Part shown: positions 53,994 through 62,776 of the stretch, piece by piece
How the letters are laid out: each line of letters starts with the position of its first letter
Position numbering within the stretch: the first letter of the stretch is position 1
Assembly (NCBI GenBank): GCA_963843465.1
Contig: CAWJKP010000003.1
Location: 1,116,001-1,180,000, forward strand
Source of the DNA: CAWJKP01 sp963843465
GTDB taxonomy: Bacteria; Planctomycetota; Planctomycetia; Pirellulales; Thermoguttaceae
Reading direction: 5' to 3'
DNA: 64,000 bases
The notes under the pieces: generated by a model
Databases searched by the model: none
Told to the model about the DNA's origin: nothing
What the model saw: only the letters and a program-made list of their open reading frames with translations
Translations under genes and position numbers: made by a program

Positions 53994-56249
53994 ATGCTGG
54001 GCATTCTGATCCGCATTGCATCGGTCTTTTATCCCTGGCTCCTCTTTGCCGGGTTCCTTGCCGGATCGGCTTGTGGCGCGGCCGGCGACGCGGCCGATCG
54101 AGAGACCTCCCGCGGAGTCTTGCCCACCGCTTTGCACAAGGTGCAGCGGCAGTTTTCCTTGGCTTGCCAGGCGATCCAGCATCAGCGGTTCAGCGAAGCG
54201 GCCGCCATGCTCCAGACGCTTGTCGAAAGCGAGGACTTGTTCCTCGCCGCGGACGAAGGGGCGGCGACGCAAACGACGGTCCGCCGCGAGGCCGCCAGGC
54301 TGATCGGCTCGCTGCCGCCGGAGGGCCGGCAGTCGTATCAGTTACAGTTCGGCTCCCAGGCCCGGGCCATGCTCGAGCAAGCGGCCGCGGCGGGCGACCG
54401 GCAAGGACTGGTCCGCGTGAGCGAAAGTTGGTTTCACACCGCGGCCGGCTATGAGGCGACCCTGTTGTTGGCCCGCGACGCGTTGGACCAGGGCCGGCCG
54501 CAGGCGGCCATCTCCTGGCTGCGGCGGATCCAGGAGTCGCCTGCGGCCTTGCGGGCGTGCCAGCCCGACTGTGGGCTGTTGCTGGCGGCCTGCTGGCTCT
54601 TGGCCGGCGAGGCGGATCGGGCCCGGGAGTCACTCGTCGAGCTGGGCCGATGTTGTCCCGGGATCCGCTATCGCATTGGCGACCGGGAATTCTCCACTCC
54701 GTTGGCCTCGGCCGCTACGCCGTTAGCCCCGGCGGCCACGCCGGCCGCGGGGGATACTGACGAGGCCCTCAATCTCTTGGCCCGGTCGGTAGGGACGCAA
54801 CGGGCAGCCGGCCCGGCGACGCCTGCCGACTGGCCCATGTTCCGCGGCAATCCGGCCCACGACGGCCGCGGCGATTGGAACGGTTCCGTGGGCGAGCTCC
54901 GCTGGCAAGTGAAGACCTTCGACCCGAAGGACTTGCCCCAGCCTCCTCGGCTCAGACACGTCGTTCCGGTCGGCAGCACGCGGGAGGCCGCCGCGTCGCC
55001 TTCCGTGCATCCTCTGGTGGTCGGGGACGTGGTCTTATCGCGGACTCCCTCGCGGCTGTTGGCCGTCGACTGGAAAAGCGGCAAGCCGATCTGGCAGTAT
55101 CCCTGGCACGAGCCTGCGAAGAAGCCGCAGCCACCGCAGTTCGGCTTCATGGGACCCAACTGGGAGATCCAGCAGCGGCTCGAGGACGACGTGCCTTGGG
55201 GTCAGCTCAGCAGCGACGGCCAGCGGGTTTACCTGCTGGACGACCTGCCCGTGGCCCTGGAAGGCCCCAACGGCCGCGCGATATTGGCCGGCGGCGCGTT
55301 CAACTTTGGCGGCGGGACGCAAGGGATACCGTCGCCAAACTGCCGCCTGGTGGCCTTGGGTCTGCGGCGGGAGGGAGAACGGATCTGGGAAGTGGGCGGA
55401 GCCAACGGCGAAGACGAGCCGAAACTGGCCGGCGCCATGTTCCTCGGGGCCCCCGTGCCCGACGGCTCGCGTCTCTATGTCCTGACCGAAATCCAAGGCG
55501 AGATCCTGCTCTGCCAGCTTGAGGCGTCCAGCGGGCGGCTGGCATGGTCGCAGGTCGTGGCCCGGCCGAAGGAGAACGTGTTGCTCGAACCGCTGCGGCG
55601 TTTGGCGGGCGCGGCGCCGTCGCTGGCCGAGGGACTGATCGTCTGTCCCACGTCGGGCGGCGCGGTGGTGGCGGTCGACGCCGCCACCCATTCGCTGGTT
55701 TGGGGCTTCGCTTACCACTTGTCGCCGTCGCAAACCAGGTCCGTGCGTTGGCCCGGCAACTTTGTCCCTTCGCCCATGCCGGACGCCCCGCGCTGGATCG
55801 ACGCCGCGGTGATTATCTCCGGCCGCCGGGTGTTGGTCACGCCCGTCGATTCCGATCAGCTCTACTGTCTCGATCTGCTCACGGGCGAGGAGCTCTGGTC
55901 CTGCGACCGCAGCGGGATGCTCTACCTGGGCTGCGTCCACGAGGGCCGGGCCGTGCTGGTCGGCCCGCACGAAGTGACCGCCCTGCGGCTTGCCGACCGC
56001 AAGCCCGCCTGGTCGCCCGCCTCGCTGGAGATTCCCTCCGACGGCCTCAGCCGCGGACGCGGCCTTTATGCCGGCCACTACTATTACCTGCCCACCAGTG
56101 CCAAGCAACTGCTGGCCATCGATCTGAACGACGGCCGCCTGGCCGCCACGATCAAGACCGACCACGTGTTGGGCAGCCTGGTCGCCGTGCGGAATTGCCT
56201 GCTCTCGCGGTCGCCGGAGTTGTTGGAATTGTTCGGCGCTTCCCGCTAA
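53994..56249 (+). CDS. Secreted PQQ-like beta-propeller protein with helical N-terminus
   Basis: 751 aa. Signal residues about 1-30 (VFYPWLLFAGFLAGSACGA). A TPR-like helical domain (residues 45-215: HQRFSEAAAMLQTLVESEDLF) is joined by PLASAATPLAPAATPAAG, encoded by one perfect and one degenerate palindromic element, to a propeller beginning ADWPMFRGNPAHDG. Blade motifs include PLVVGDVVLSRTPSRLLAVDWKSGKPIWQ, GLIVCPTSGGAVVAVDAATHSLVW and DQLYCLDLLTGEELWS. This is a common planctomycete architecture; the function is unknown. Confidence 0.88.
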   Translation: MLGILIRIASVFYPWLLFAGFLAGSACGAAGDAADRETSRGVLPTALHKVQRQFSLACQAIQHQRFSEAAAMLQTLVESEDLFLAADEGAATQTTVRREAARLIGSLPPEGRQSYQLQFGSQARAMLEQAAAAGDRQGLVRVSESWFHTAAGYEATLLLARDALDQGRPQAAISWLRRIQESPAALRACQPDCGLLLAACWLLAGEADRARESLVELGRCCPGIRYRIGDREFSTPLASAATPLAPAATPAAGDTDEALNLLARSVGTQRAAGPATPADWPMFRGNPAHDGRGDWNGSVGELRWQVKTFDPKDLPQPPRLRHVVPVGSTREAAASPSVHPLVVGDVVLSRTPSRLLAVDWKSGKPIWQYPWHEPAKKPQPPQFGFMGPNWEIQQRLEDDVPWGQLSSDGQRVYLLDDLPVALEGPNGRAILAGGAFNFGGGTQGIPSPNCRLVALGLRREGERIWEVGGANGEDEPKLAGAMFLGAPVPDGSRLYVLTEIQGEILLCQLEASSGRLAWSQVVARPKENVLLEPLRRLAGAAPSLAEGLIVCPTSGGAVVAVDAATHSLVWGFAYHLSPSQTRSVRWPGNFVPSPMPDAPRWIDAAVIISGRRVLVTPVDSDQLYCLDLLTGEELWSCDRSGMLYLGCVHEGRAVLVGPHEVTALRLADRKPAWSPASLEIPSDGLSRGRGLYAGHYYYLPTSAKQLLAIDLNDGRLAATIKTDHVLGSLVAVRNCLLSRSPELLELFGASR
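54700..54744 (+). repeat. GC-rich palindromic element, copy 10, with a degenerate tandem copy (inside CDS)
   Basis: The perfect copy at 54722-54744 is preceded by a diverged one at about 54700-54721. Together they encode LASAATPLAPAATP. Confidence 0.85.
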
Positions 56250-56256
56250 AAAAGGG

Positions 56257-56436
56257 TCGGCCTTTGTCCACCAGACCCCTGAAGAGGCCGAGTTGGCCGC
56301 CATCCGTCGCAGCAACGAGACGGGCTTGCCCTATGGAGGGCGACGGTGGGTTGACCATCTTTGCCGGCAACTGAAACTCGACCTGACGATCCGTCCGCGC
56401 GGGCGGCTACGCAAGGCCCTCGAACCTGGCAAATAG
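56257..56436 (+). pseudogene. C-terminal remnant of a REP-associated tyrosine (Y1) transposase
   Basis: An open frame without a start, just behind the propeller gene, reads AFVHQTPEEAELAAIRRSNE then TGLPYGGRRWVDHLCRQLKL then DLTIRPRGRLRKALEPGK and a stop. This matches the conserved tail of IS200-like RAYT transposases (LxxLRxSxxRGxPFGxxxWVxxxAxxLGLexTLRxRGRPRK). The catalytic HUH and Tyr region is missing. It is followed by TAGTTCTGACCCC, the sequence that recurs at 56857-56937. Confidence 0.8.
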
Positions 56437-56478
56437 TTCTGACCCCTTTTTGCCCTCTGCTGAGAAGGAGAACTCGTC

Positions 56479-56916
56479 ATGAGCAGCCTAGAAGATGAAG
56501 CAACAAAGCAAGGCAATTTGCTGCGAGGCAAAGGCGATTTTGATGGAGCGATAGCTGCATACAGCGAGGGCATTCGTCTGAATCCACAAAACGCTCAGCC
56601 GTACTCCAGCCGGGGCCAAGCTTACTTGCGAAAAGGCGAATTCGACAAGGCCATCGCCGACTGTAACAAGGCCATACAGCTTGATCCGATGATGGCCGAG
56701 GCATATTGCACGCGGGGTAGTTCCCACGAAAGGAACGGCGACTTCGACAAGGCTATCGCTGACTGCACGGAGGCTATTCGCCTCGACCCGCACGGAGCCG
56801 GGGCATACTCTATCCGAGGGTTCGTCTATGGGCAGAAGGGTGATGTTGAAAGGGGAAGAAAAGGGGTCAGAACTATTTTTCGTCTTGTGAGAGCCGCCGC
56901 CGAACCCGGTAAATAG
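56479..56916 (+). CDS. Short TPR protein whose C-terminus is replaced by a repeat
   Basis: 145 aa with three and a half tetratricopeptide repeats (GDFDGAIAAYSEGIRLNPQN, GEFDKAIADCNKAIQLDPMM, GDFDKAIADCTEAIRLDPHG). AGAAGGAGAA precedes the ATG. After GQKGDVERG the residues KGVRTIFRLVRAAAEPGK are encoded by the repeat at 56857-56937, so the native protein was probably longer. It overlaps the convergent nfo gene by 44 bp. A protein-binding role is all that can be said. Confidence 0.7.
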   Translation: MSSLEDEATKQGNLLRGKGDFDGAIAAYSEGIRLNPQNAQPYSSRGQAYLRKGEFDKAIADCNKAIQLDPMMAEAYCTRGSSHERNGDFDKAIADCTEAIRLDPHGAGAYSIRGFVYGQKGDVERGRKGVRTIFRLVRAAAEPGK

Positions 56917-56937
56917 TTCTGACCCCTTTTTTGATGA
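56857..56937. repeat. Inverted repeat AAAAGGGGTCAGAACTATT associated with the transposase remnant
   Basis: AAAAGGGGTCAGAACTATTT (about 56860-56879) and its reverse complement AAATAGTTCTGACCCCTTTT (about 56912-56931) enclose about 30 bp. A single arm also follows the transposase remnant (56431-56450). It supplies the final codons of both the TPR gene (KGVRTIFR) and nfo (KGVRTIYR). Confidence 0.85.
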
Positions 56938-57781
56938 GGCCGCGGAGCGTCCGCAGGTTCACCACGTCCCAGTCCTCGCCGTTGTCATTGCCTTTCGGGG
57001 TCTCGAGGTACATCGGCACGCGGCGAAAACGGGAATCGTTGAGCAAGTGGGCGAAGGGTTCCAGGCCGAGATGGCCCCGGCCGATGTGGGCGTGGCGATC
57101 TACGTGGGAGCCCAGTTCGCGCTTGCTATCGTTGAGGTGGAAGGCTTTCACCGTCGCCAATCCGACGGCGGCGTCGAGCCGTCTCATGGTGGCCCGGTAT
57201 TCCTGGCGAGTACATAGCGGGTAGCCGGCGGCGAAGACGTGGCACGTATCGAAGCAGACCCCAAGGCGGTCGGGGGCTTGGACAGCCCCGAGGATCGTTG
57301 CCAGATGCTCGAAACGCCCGTTGAGCGACGCGCCTTGACCGGCCGTGGTCTCCAGCAGGCATTTCACCCGAAGGGCCTGCGTCTGGGCATGGATCTCGTC
57401 GATCGCCCGGACCACCCGGGTCAAGCCGGCCTCGACGCTGATGCCGGTCGCACAGCCCGGGTGGACAACTACGTAGGGAATGTCCAGGATCTCCGCTCGT
57501 CGCAACTCGGTCACCAAGGAGTCGAGCGATTTTCGCCAGAGGGCGTCGTTCGGGCTGGCAAGGTTGATCAGGTACGAGGCGTGGGCCAAGGGATGGGAGA
57601 TCCGCCGCTGGGCCAGCGACCGGCGGAACCGATCCGCCTCGTCGGGACTAATCGTCTTAGCCCGCCATTGCCGATTGTTCCTGGTGAACAACTGCACGCA
57701 ATCGCAGCCGCAGTCGGCGGCCCTTTCGACGGCCTTGTGGTAACCGCCGGCGATCGACATGTGCGCACCGAGGATGGCCAT
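56873..57781 (-). CDS. nfo: Endonuclease IV (AP endonuclease)
   Basis: 302 aa TIM-barrel enzyme. Zinc and catalytic motifs are all present: LGAHMSIAGG, LAHASYLINLASP, YVVVHPG, LLETTAGQG, GVCFDTCHVFAAGYP, FHLNDSKRELGSHVDRHAHIGRG and YLETPKG. It cuts 5' of abasic sites in base-excision repair. The last about 18 residues (KKGVRTIYRVRRRLSQDEK) come from the repeat at 56857-56937, replacing the native tail after TLRGLI. Confidence 0.93.
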   Translation of the reverse strand: MAILGAHMSIAGGYHKAVERAADCGCDCVQLFTRNNRQWRAKTISPDEADRFRRSLAQRRISHPLAHASYLINLASPNDALWRKSLDSLVTELRRAEILDIPYVVVHPGCATGISVEAGLTRVVRAIDEIHAQTQALRVKCLLETTAGQGASLNGRFEHLATILGAVQAPDRLGVCFDTCHVFAAGYPLCTRQEYRATMRRLDAAVGLATVKAFHLNDSKRELGSHVDRHAHIGRGHLGLEPFAHLLNDSRFRRVPMYLETPKGNDNGEDWDVVNLRTLRGLIKKGVRTIYRVRRRLSQDEK

Positions 57782-57846
57782 GGGCCCACGTTACCATGCG
57801 GCGCCCGGACCCGCCAGCCGGCTTGGATCCGTGCACGCGCCAGGAC

Positions 57847-57950
57847 GTAGGGTGGGCTTTAGCCCGCCGCCACGGCTTTCCCGTCCAGCCTCGCACCCGT
57901 TGCGCGGCTCGGCACTGGGTCGTGAAGGTGGGCTAAAGCCCGCCCTAGGT
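57847..57950. repeat. Inverted doublet GGTGGGCTTTAGCCC (REPIN-like family E)
   Basis: GTAGGGTGGGCTTTAGCCCG and the inverted GGTGGGCTAAAGCCCGCCCT lie about 65 bp apart. They are in the 260-bp gap between divergent nfo and the gene at 58042. The left copy begins with GTAG. Confidence 0.85.
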
Positions 57951-58041
57951 CTACTGGCGACCGGTTGTCTTGCTTTTTCTCTTCGCCCGATTGTAGAATG
58001 AACTTGGACGGACCTGGGGTTGCCCCGGGTGGGAGACGGAA

Positions 58042-58536
58042 ATGTTCGAGCATTTCTGGCTGGTAATGTCGGCGCTGGCGCTGGTTTTGATCGTCACCGG
58101 TCTTAGCTGGCGGCCGATCCATCACTGCTGGCGAAAGGCGCGATTTGTCGAGGCCCGCCGCGATTTCCACCGCCAACGGGAGCGGCTGGAGGCCCGGTTC
58201 CTGCAACTGGGCATCGCCCACTCCAAGCCCGAGGCGCCGGCCTGGATGGATTGCGAGTTCGATGACGACGTCGCTTATGCCCGCAATCGCTCGACGGGAG
58301 AACTCGCCGCCCTGGTCGCGGTGACGATCGCCGTGGGTCGCTTCGACGATACCGCGGAGGAAGACCGCGGCGAGCCGTCCGACCAGCTCCGCTCGGCGAC
58401 CGCCGTCTTCCGCTTCGACCACGGCCATTGGATGACCGATGGCCGGGCGATCTTCAATCTCAGCCCCACCGAAACCATCCACTTCTACCAGCGGGAATTG
58501 GAGATGGTCGGCCAAGAGGTGGCCGCGCGGCCGTGA
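58042..58536 (+). CDS. Small membrane-anchored protein of unknown function
   Basis: 164 aa. One N-terminal helix (FWLVMSALALVLIVTGLSW), then a charged helix (RKARFVEARRDFHRQRERLEARFLQLG) and a globular domain (PAWMDCEFDDDVAYARNRSTGELAALVAVTI, ATAVFRFDHGHWMTDGRAIFNLSPTETIHFYQRELEMVG). It resembles short planctomycete conserved proteins; no functional motif is seen. Confidence 0.75.
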   Translation: MFEHFWLVMSALALVLIVTGLSWRPIHHCWRKARFVEARRDFHRQRERLEARFLQLGIAHSKPEAPAWMDCEFDDDVAYARNRSTGELAALVAVTIAVGRFDDTAEEDRGEPSDQLRSATAVFRFDHGHWMTDGRAIFNLSPTETIHFYQRELEMVGQEVAARP

Positions 58537-58566
58537 GCGACGAAGGGAAGTGTCCAGTTCGCTCGA

Positions 58567-58899
58567 TCAGTAGTGCCACCACCACCCGGGCCGCCAGAAC
58601 ATGTACTCGTCGGACGTGGTGAAGTGCGAGTTCCAGTGGTAGCGGGATTCGGCGCCGAAGTAGCCGTAGGGAAACGTCGGCGCCGCCGGGCCCACCCGGG
58701 GACGAAGGAGCAGAATCGGCTTTGGCGTCCGAGCCGCCGGCATGGGACCGCCGGGACCATCAGGCAAGCCCGTGCTGAAGGCTTGCGGGTACTCCCTACC
58801 GTCGGCGCCTCGCACATCTTGCGCCGGCAGCGGCGGGCAGCAGAGTCCGGCCGAGAACAGCATGGCCGCAAAGCCCGGCAGCAAACAGCGGTGAGACAT
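58567..58899 (-). CDS. Small secreted Pro/aromatic-rich protein
   Basis: 110 aa. Signal MSHRCLLPGFAAMLFSAGLC followed by a Pro-rich mature part ending PTFPYGYFGAESRYHWNSHF and FWRPGWWWHY. Short proteins with this YGYFGA/aromatic ending are frequent in planctomycete genomes. The function is unknown. Confidence 0.65.
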   Translation of the reverse strand: MSHRCLLPGFAAMLFSAGLCCPPLPAQDVRGADGREYPQAFSTGLPDGPGGPMPAARTPKPILLLRPRVGPAAPTFPYGYFGAESRYHWNSHFTTSDEYMFWRPGWWWHY

Positions 58900-59105
58900 C
58901 GCCAGTCCTTTCCGAGAACCCGGTCTGATGTCTCTAAGATCGGACGGTGAAACGCTTCCAATCGCGTGAAGTTGCAGCCGGAGAGACGATTCGCCGTCTC
59001 TGTCTCCCGCCGGGAGAGGGGTCGGGTGAGGGCCCTAGAGAAAACGCGGAATCTGGAGAAACATGGCGACGGTGAATCGGCAGTTTGCAAGACGGTGGCT
59101 GGCCC

Positions 59106-59158
59106 GTTATGCTGAAGCATAACTGAAGCATAACCTGTTATGCTGAAGCATAACCTAC
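59106..59158. repeat. REP cluster, family A, locus 6
   Basis: A complete unit (59106-59123), a half unit (59124-59136) and a complete unit ending CTAC (59137-59158), all in the same orientation. They sit 39 bp upstream of the aminotransferase start. Reading from the unit's ATG gives MLKHNL, a false start for that gene. Confidence 0.9.
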
Positions 59159-59196
59159 CCGATCTTCAGGCCATCATCCCGTTTGGCAGCCTTGTG

Positions 59197-60461
59197 ATGA
59201 GCGAACTCCGACAGCCCAGCGAGCCGATCAACCAGGATCGGAGCTTTTCGATCGAGGTTTCCGAGCGTGTCAAACGCCTGCCGCCGTACCTGTTTGCACG
59301 GATCAACAAGTTGATGTACGACAAGCGTCGCGCGGGTGGCGACGTCATCGATCTGGGAATGGGCAACCCCAGCGATCCGCCCCAGGACCTGGTCGTCGAG
59401 AAGCTGGCCGAAGCGGCCCGCGATCCCAAGAACCACGGGTACAGTGAGGCCAAAGGCATTATGAGCCTCCGCCGGGAGGTGGCGAGCAAATATTTCAAGA
59501 ATTTTGGGGTCCGTCTGGACCCCGAGCGGGAATTGGTCGTCTGTCTTGGCTCGAAGGAGGGGTTCAGCCACATGTGCCTGGCCTTGATCGGCCCGGGCGA
59601 TACGGCGATTGTGCCTGCCCCGTCCTATCCGGCCCATGTTTACGGGATCGCCCTTGCCTCGGGGAATGCGATCCACCTGGAAGTGGCGGACGCCGACAAG
59701 TTCCTCTCCAGTGTCTCGTTTACCTGCCAGCACCTTTATCCCAAGCCGAAGCTGTTGGTGGTCAATTTCCCCCACAATCCCTCGACAGCCACGGTCGAGC
59801 CGGAGTTCTATGTCGACGTGGTCAAGCTGGCAAAGCGTTACGGCTTCATGGTCATCAGCGACCTGGCCTACGCGGACGTGACCTTCGACGGCTATCGGGC
59901 CCCCAGCTTCTTGGCGGCTCCGGGGCGCTGGACGTCGGCGTCGAGTTGACGACGATGAGCAAAGGCTACAACATGGCCGGCTGGCGGATCGGTTTCTGTG
60001 CCGGCAACGCCGAAATGGTCCGCGCCCTGGCGACCATCAAGACCTACTACGACTACGGCATGTTCGAGCCGATCCAGATTGCCGCCATCATGGCCCTACG
60101 GCACACTGAGGCGGCGGTGGAGGCGCAAGCCAAGGTCTACCAGCGGCGGCGGGACGTGCTCTGCGAGGGTCTGGAGCGGCAGGGCTGGCCGATCGAGCGG
60201 CCTCGGGCGACGATGTTCGTCTGGGCCAAGATCCCCGAGCCCTGGGCAAGCCAGATGGGATCGTTCGAGTTTGCCATGAAGCTCCTCAAGGAGGGCGACG
60301 TGGTGGTCAGCCCAGGGGCCGCCTTTGGCCCGGCGGGGGAAGGCTATCTGCGCCTGGCGCTGGTGGAGAATGAGAACCGGCTGCGGCAGGCGGTGCGGCA
60401 AATGGGGCGATGCTTGGGAGGAAAGACCGCAGCGGCGGCCAAGACGCCCGCCGGAAGCTAG
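59197..60461 (+). CDS. AlaC/DapL-like class I aminotransferase (apparent frameshift)
   Basis: From ATG 59197 (MSELRQPSEP) about 421 aa. PLP enzyme fold I, aspartate-aminotransferase superfamily: DVIDLGMGNPSDPPQ, YSEAKGIMSLRREVA, APSYPAHVYGIAL, VVNFPHNPSTATVE, DLAYADVTFDGYRAPSFL. The frame breaks at a GGGG run at about 59921-59925. Adding one G joins AAPGGALDVGVELTTMSKGY, which contains the PLP lysine (SKGYNMAGWR), to the C-terminal half. The closest type is glutamate-pyruvate (AlaC/YfdZ) or LL-diaminopimelate aminotransferase. The N-terminal extension is longer than in E. coli AlaC. Confidence 0.9.
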
Positions 60462-60468
60462 AAAAAAT

Positions 60469-60500
60469 GAGGGCCCCGGTTCGCCGGAACCAGGGCCCTC
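60469..60500. terminator. Strong hairpin 3' of the aminotransferase gene
   Basis: GAGGGCCC and GGGCCCTC with an inner GGTTC/GAACC stem form a 32-nt hairpin eight bases after the stop. No U-tract follows on the plus strand; the A-run before it (GAAAAAATG) would give a U-tract only for minus-strand transcripts. Confidence 0.5.
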
Positions 60501-60694
60501 GAAGCGGCTGCCCGGACAAAGCACGCGAGTTTTGCGCATTGGCCGGAGACCCGCAGCCGTAATGAAGTATCGGAGCTTATGCCGCCCGACTTTAGGTTGT
60601 GGTGACGGCAGCCTAGGGGAGTTACCGATGGCCGCCTGCGATCTCCCGGATCGAGCGTCACCACTTGAATCTCCAGACATTCCTTCAGGTCCTT

Positions 60695-61816
60695 ATGACG
60701 CAACTTGCCAAGCTTGCCTTGGAAGACGGAACGGTTTTCACGGGCTTCGCCTTCGGTGCCCGCGGAGAAGTGGACGGTGAAGTCTGCTTCAATACGTCCA
60801 TGACCGGTTACCAAGAGATCCTCACCGATCCAAGTTACCGGGGCCAGATTGTCACCATGACCTACCCCGAGATCGGCAACTACGGCGTCAACGCCGAGGA
60901 CGTGGAAAGCGCAAAGCCCCACCTGGCCGGGTTCATCGTGCGGGAGCGAAGCCGCCGCGTGAGCAACTTCCGCGCCAGCGGCGACCTGGAGGCCTACTTG
61001 GACCGCTACGGGATCGTCGGGCTGGAGGGGATCGATACCCGCTCGCTGGTCCGCCGGCTCCGCATCCGCGGGGCCATGAAGGGCGTGCTCTCGACGGTCG
61101 ACATGGACCACGCCCGGCTAGTGGCCCAGGCCCAGGCCAGCCCGGGCCTGGTGGGCCGCGATCTGGTCCGCGAGGTGATCCCCGAGGGGGCCCGCCCGTG
61201 GAGCGAGGCCCTGAGCCCTTGGACCGACCTGGTTCCTCAGTCGCGTCCCGAGGCCGGGCCCGGCTCGCCGCACGTGGTGGCCTTGGACTACGGCATGAAA
61301 TGGAACATCGCCCGGCACCTGTTCAGCATGGGCTGCCGGGTGACGATCCTGCCCGGCACGGCGACGGCCGAGGAGGTGTTGGCCCAGCGGCCCGACGGCG
61401 TCTTCCTTTCCAACGGTCCCGGCGATCCCGAGCCGATCCATTACGCCCAGGAGACGATCCGCGGCGTGCTGGGCAAGAAGCCGATCTTCGGCATCTGCCT
61501 GGGCCACCAGTTGCTGGCCTTGGCCTGCGGCGCCAAGACCTTCAAGCTCAAGTTCGGCCACCGCGGGGCCAATCAGCCGGTGCTCAATCAAGCCAGCGGC
61601 CGGGTGGAGATCACCTGCCAGAACCACGGATTCGCCGTCGAGGCCGACTCCCTGCCGGGCGACTTCGAGGTGACCCACCTCAATCTCAACGACAACACCA
61701 TCGAGGGCCTCCGCCACCGCCGGCACCCGGCGTTCTGCGTGCAGTACCACCCCGAGGCCTCGGCCGGTCCGCACGACAGCAGCTACCTGTTCGAGCAGTT
61801 CCGCAAGATGCTTTAG
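60695..61816 (+). CDS. carA: Carbamoyl-phosphate synthase small (glutaminase) subunit
   Basis: 373 aa from ATG 60695; the TTG at 60665 adds ten unlikely residues. N-terminal CPSase domain: LALEDGTVFTGFAFGA, VCFNTSMTGYQEILTDPSY, RSLVRRLRIRGAMKGV. The C-terminal class I glutamine amidotransferase has the nucleophile in FGICLGHQLLALA and the His-Glu pair in QYHPEAS. It supplies ammonia from glutamine to CarB for arginine and pyrimidine synthesis. carB is not in the window. Confidence 0.95.
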   Translation: MTQLAKLALEDGTVFTGFAFGARGEVDGEVCFNTSMTGYQEILTDPSYRGQIVTMTYPEIGNYGVNAEDVESAKPHLAGFIVRERSRRVSNFRASGDLEAYLDRYGIVGLEGIDTRSLVRRLRIRGAMKGVLSTVDMDHARLVAQAQASPGLVGRDLVREVIPEGARPWSEALSPWTDLVPQSRPEAGPGSPHVVALDYGMKWNIARHLFSMGCRVTILPGTATAEEVLAQRPDGVFLSNGPGDPEPIHYAQETIRGVLGKKPIFGICLGHQLLALACGAKTFKLKFGHRGANQPVLNQASGRVEITCQNHGFAVEADSLPGDFEVTHLNLNDNTIEGLRHRRHPAFCVQYHPEASAGPHDSSYLFEQFRKML

Positions 61817-61844
61817 GTCCTGCTTGCCGAGCGGGACTTGCGCA

Positions 61845-61940
61845 GCGAAATACTGCACGCGGTCGAAAATGCGTCGTTCGTAGTTCCGCCTTTAGGCGGT
61901 GTTGCCGCGGATTTCCGGCTAAAGCCGGTACTACGAACTT
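61845..61940. repeat. REPIN-like family B, locus 3 (inverted)
   Basis: TGCACGCGGTCGAAAATGCG, then TAGTTCCGCCTTTAGGCGG, GCCGCGGATTTCCGG and CTAAAGCCGGTACTACGAA. It is the reverse complement of the 52740 element including its tail. Confidence 0.9.
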
Positions 61941-62011
61941 GAGCCATTTTGTCCCGCGTACGATGTTACGTCTGTTCGTCGTTCAGGTCCTTCCGGCAGA
62001 CTGGAGGCCCC

Positions 62012-62374
62012 ATGGCCCGCACCACGATCATATTTGGCGTTCTCCTGATCCTGCTGGGGCTGGGTTTCTTTGTCGGCACCGGCGCGGCGCATGCCACGGC
62101 GCTGATCCCGGCGGCGTTCGGCGTGCTGCTTTTGCTCTTGGGTCTGCTGGCCACGCGGGAGGCCTGGCGAATGCACGCCATGCACATGGCCGCGTTGGTG
62201 GGCCTGTTGGGCGCGGTGTTTTCGGTCGAGCGCCCGATACGCGGTGCGATTCACGGGCAGAAGGTGGAGTTCAGCGCCCGCCTGGCGGCGCAGATCCTCA
62301 TGGCCTTGCTCTGTGCGGCGCTGCTGGCTCTGTGCGTCAAGTCGTTCGTCGATGCGCGGCGGCGGCGGAAGTAA
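62012..62374 (+). CDS. Small four-helix membrane protein
   Basis: 120 aa from ATG 62012 with GGAGG six bases upstream. Four hydrophobic segments: TIIFGVLLILLGLGFFVG, ALIPAAFGVLLLLLGLLA, HMAALVGLLGAVFSV and AQILMALLCAALLALCVKSFV. It ends in DARRRRK. Similar to small membrane proteins annotated as unknown in planctomycetes; the function is unknown. Confidence 0.85.
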   Translation: MARTTIIFGVLLILLGLGFFVGTGAAHATALIPAAFGVLLLLLGLLATREAWRMHAMHMAALVGLLGAVFSVERPIRGAIHGQKVEFSARLAAQILMALLCAALLALCVKSFVDARRRRK

Positions 62375-62390
62375 CGCTCGCCAAGCGTGT

Positions 62391-62472
62391 AGGTAGGTCG
62401 AGCGTAGCGAGCCCCACCATTCTTGAGGCGAATTCCTGTGGTGGGGCTCGCTGCGCTCGACCCACCCTGCTT
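62391..62472. repeat. Inverted doublet GGTCGAGCGTAGCGAG (REPIN-like family F)
   Basis: GTAGGTCGAGCGTAGCGAGC and the inverted GCTCGCTGCGCTCGACCCAC enclose about 30 bp. It lies between the membrane-protein gene and the antitoxin. A half copy (GGTGGGGCTCGCTGCGGTCG) occurs at 63608-63640. Confidence 0.85.
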
Positions 62473-62541
62473 GCCTCCGTCTACAAATGGTGATACAATG
62501 GTATAACGGCAGTGAGGCACGGCTCCGGTGGAGAAAACGCG

Positions 62542-62772
62542 ATGTTGACCAAGAAATTGAGCAAGCACGGCAACAGTCTGGCTTTGGTAATCGACCGTTC
62601 CATCCTGGAACTGCTGGGCATCGACGAACAAACCACGCTTAACATTTCGACGGACGGCCGAGCGCTGGTTATTGTGCCCGCGCACGACAAGCGGCGGTCC
62701 AGGCGGTTCCAGCAAGCCCTCGCGGCCTGCAACGAGCAGTACGGCAAAGCGCTGAAGCGGTTGGCGGAGTGA
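62542..62772 (+). CDS. SpoVT/AbrB (MazE-like) antitoxin
   Basis: 76 aa from ATG 62542. MLTKKLSKHGNSLALVIDRS and ILELLGIDEQTTLNISTDGR show the AbrB/MazE swapped-hairpin DNA-binding motif (GNSLALxI). The C-terminal charged tail (HDKRRSRRFQQALAACNEQYGKALKRLAE) should bind and block the toxin. It overlaps functionally with the Fic/Doc gene four bases downstream and probably autoregulates the pair. Confidence 0.88.
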   Translation: MLTKKLSKHGNSLALVIDRSILELLGIDEQTTLNISTDGRALVIVPAHDKRRSRRFQQALAACNEQYGKALKRLAE

Positions 62773-62776
62773 TCCG

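Noticed and set aside
59140..59196. Aminotransferase start at the REP-encoded MLKHNL
   Set aside because: The REP-derived leader and the following residues do not look like the family. MSELRQPSEP at 59197 is the expected start region.
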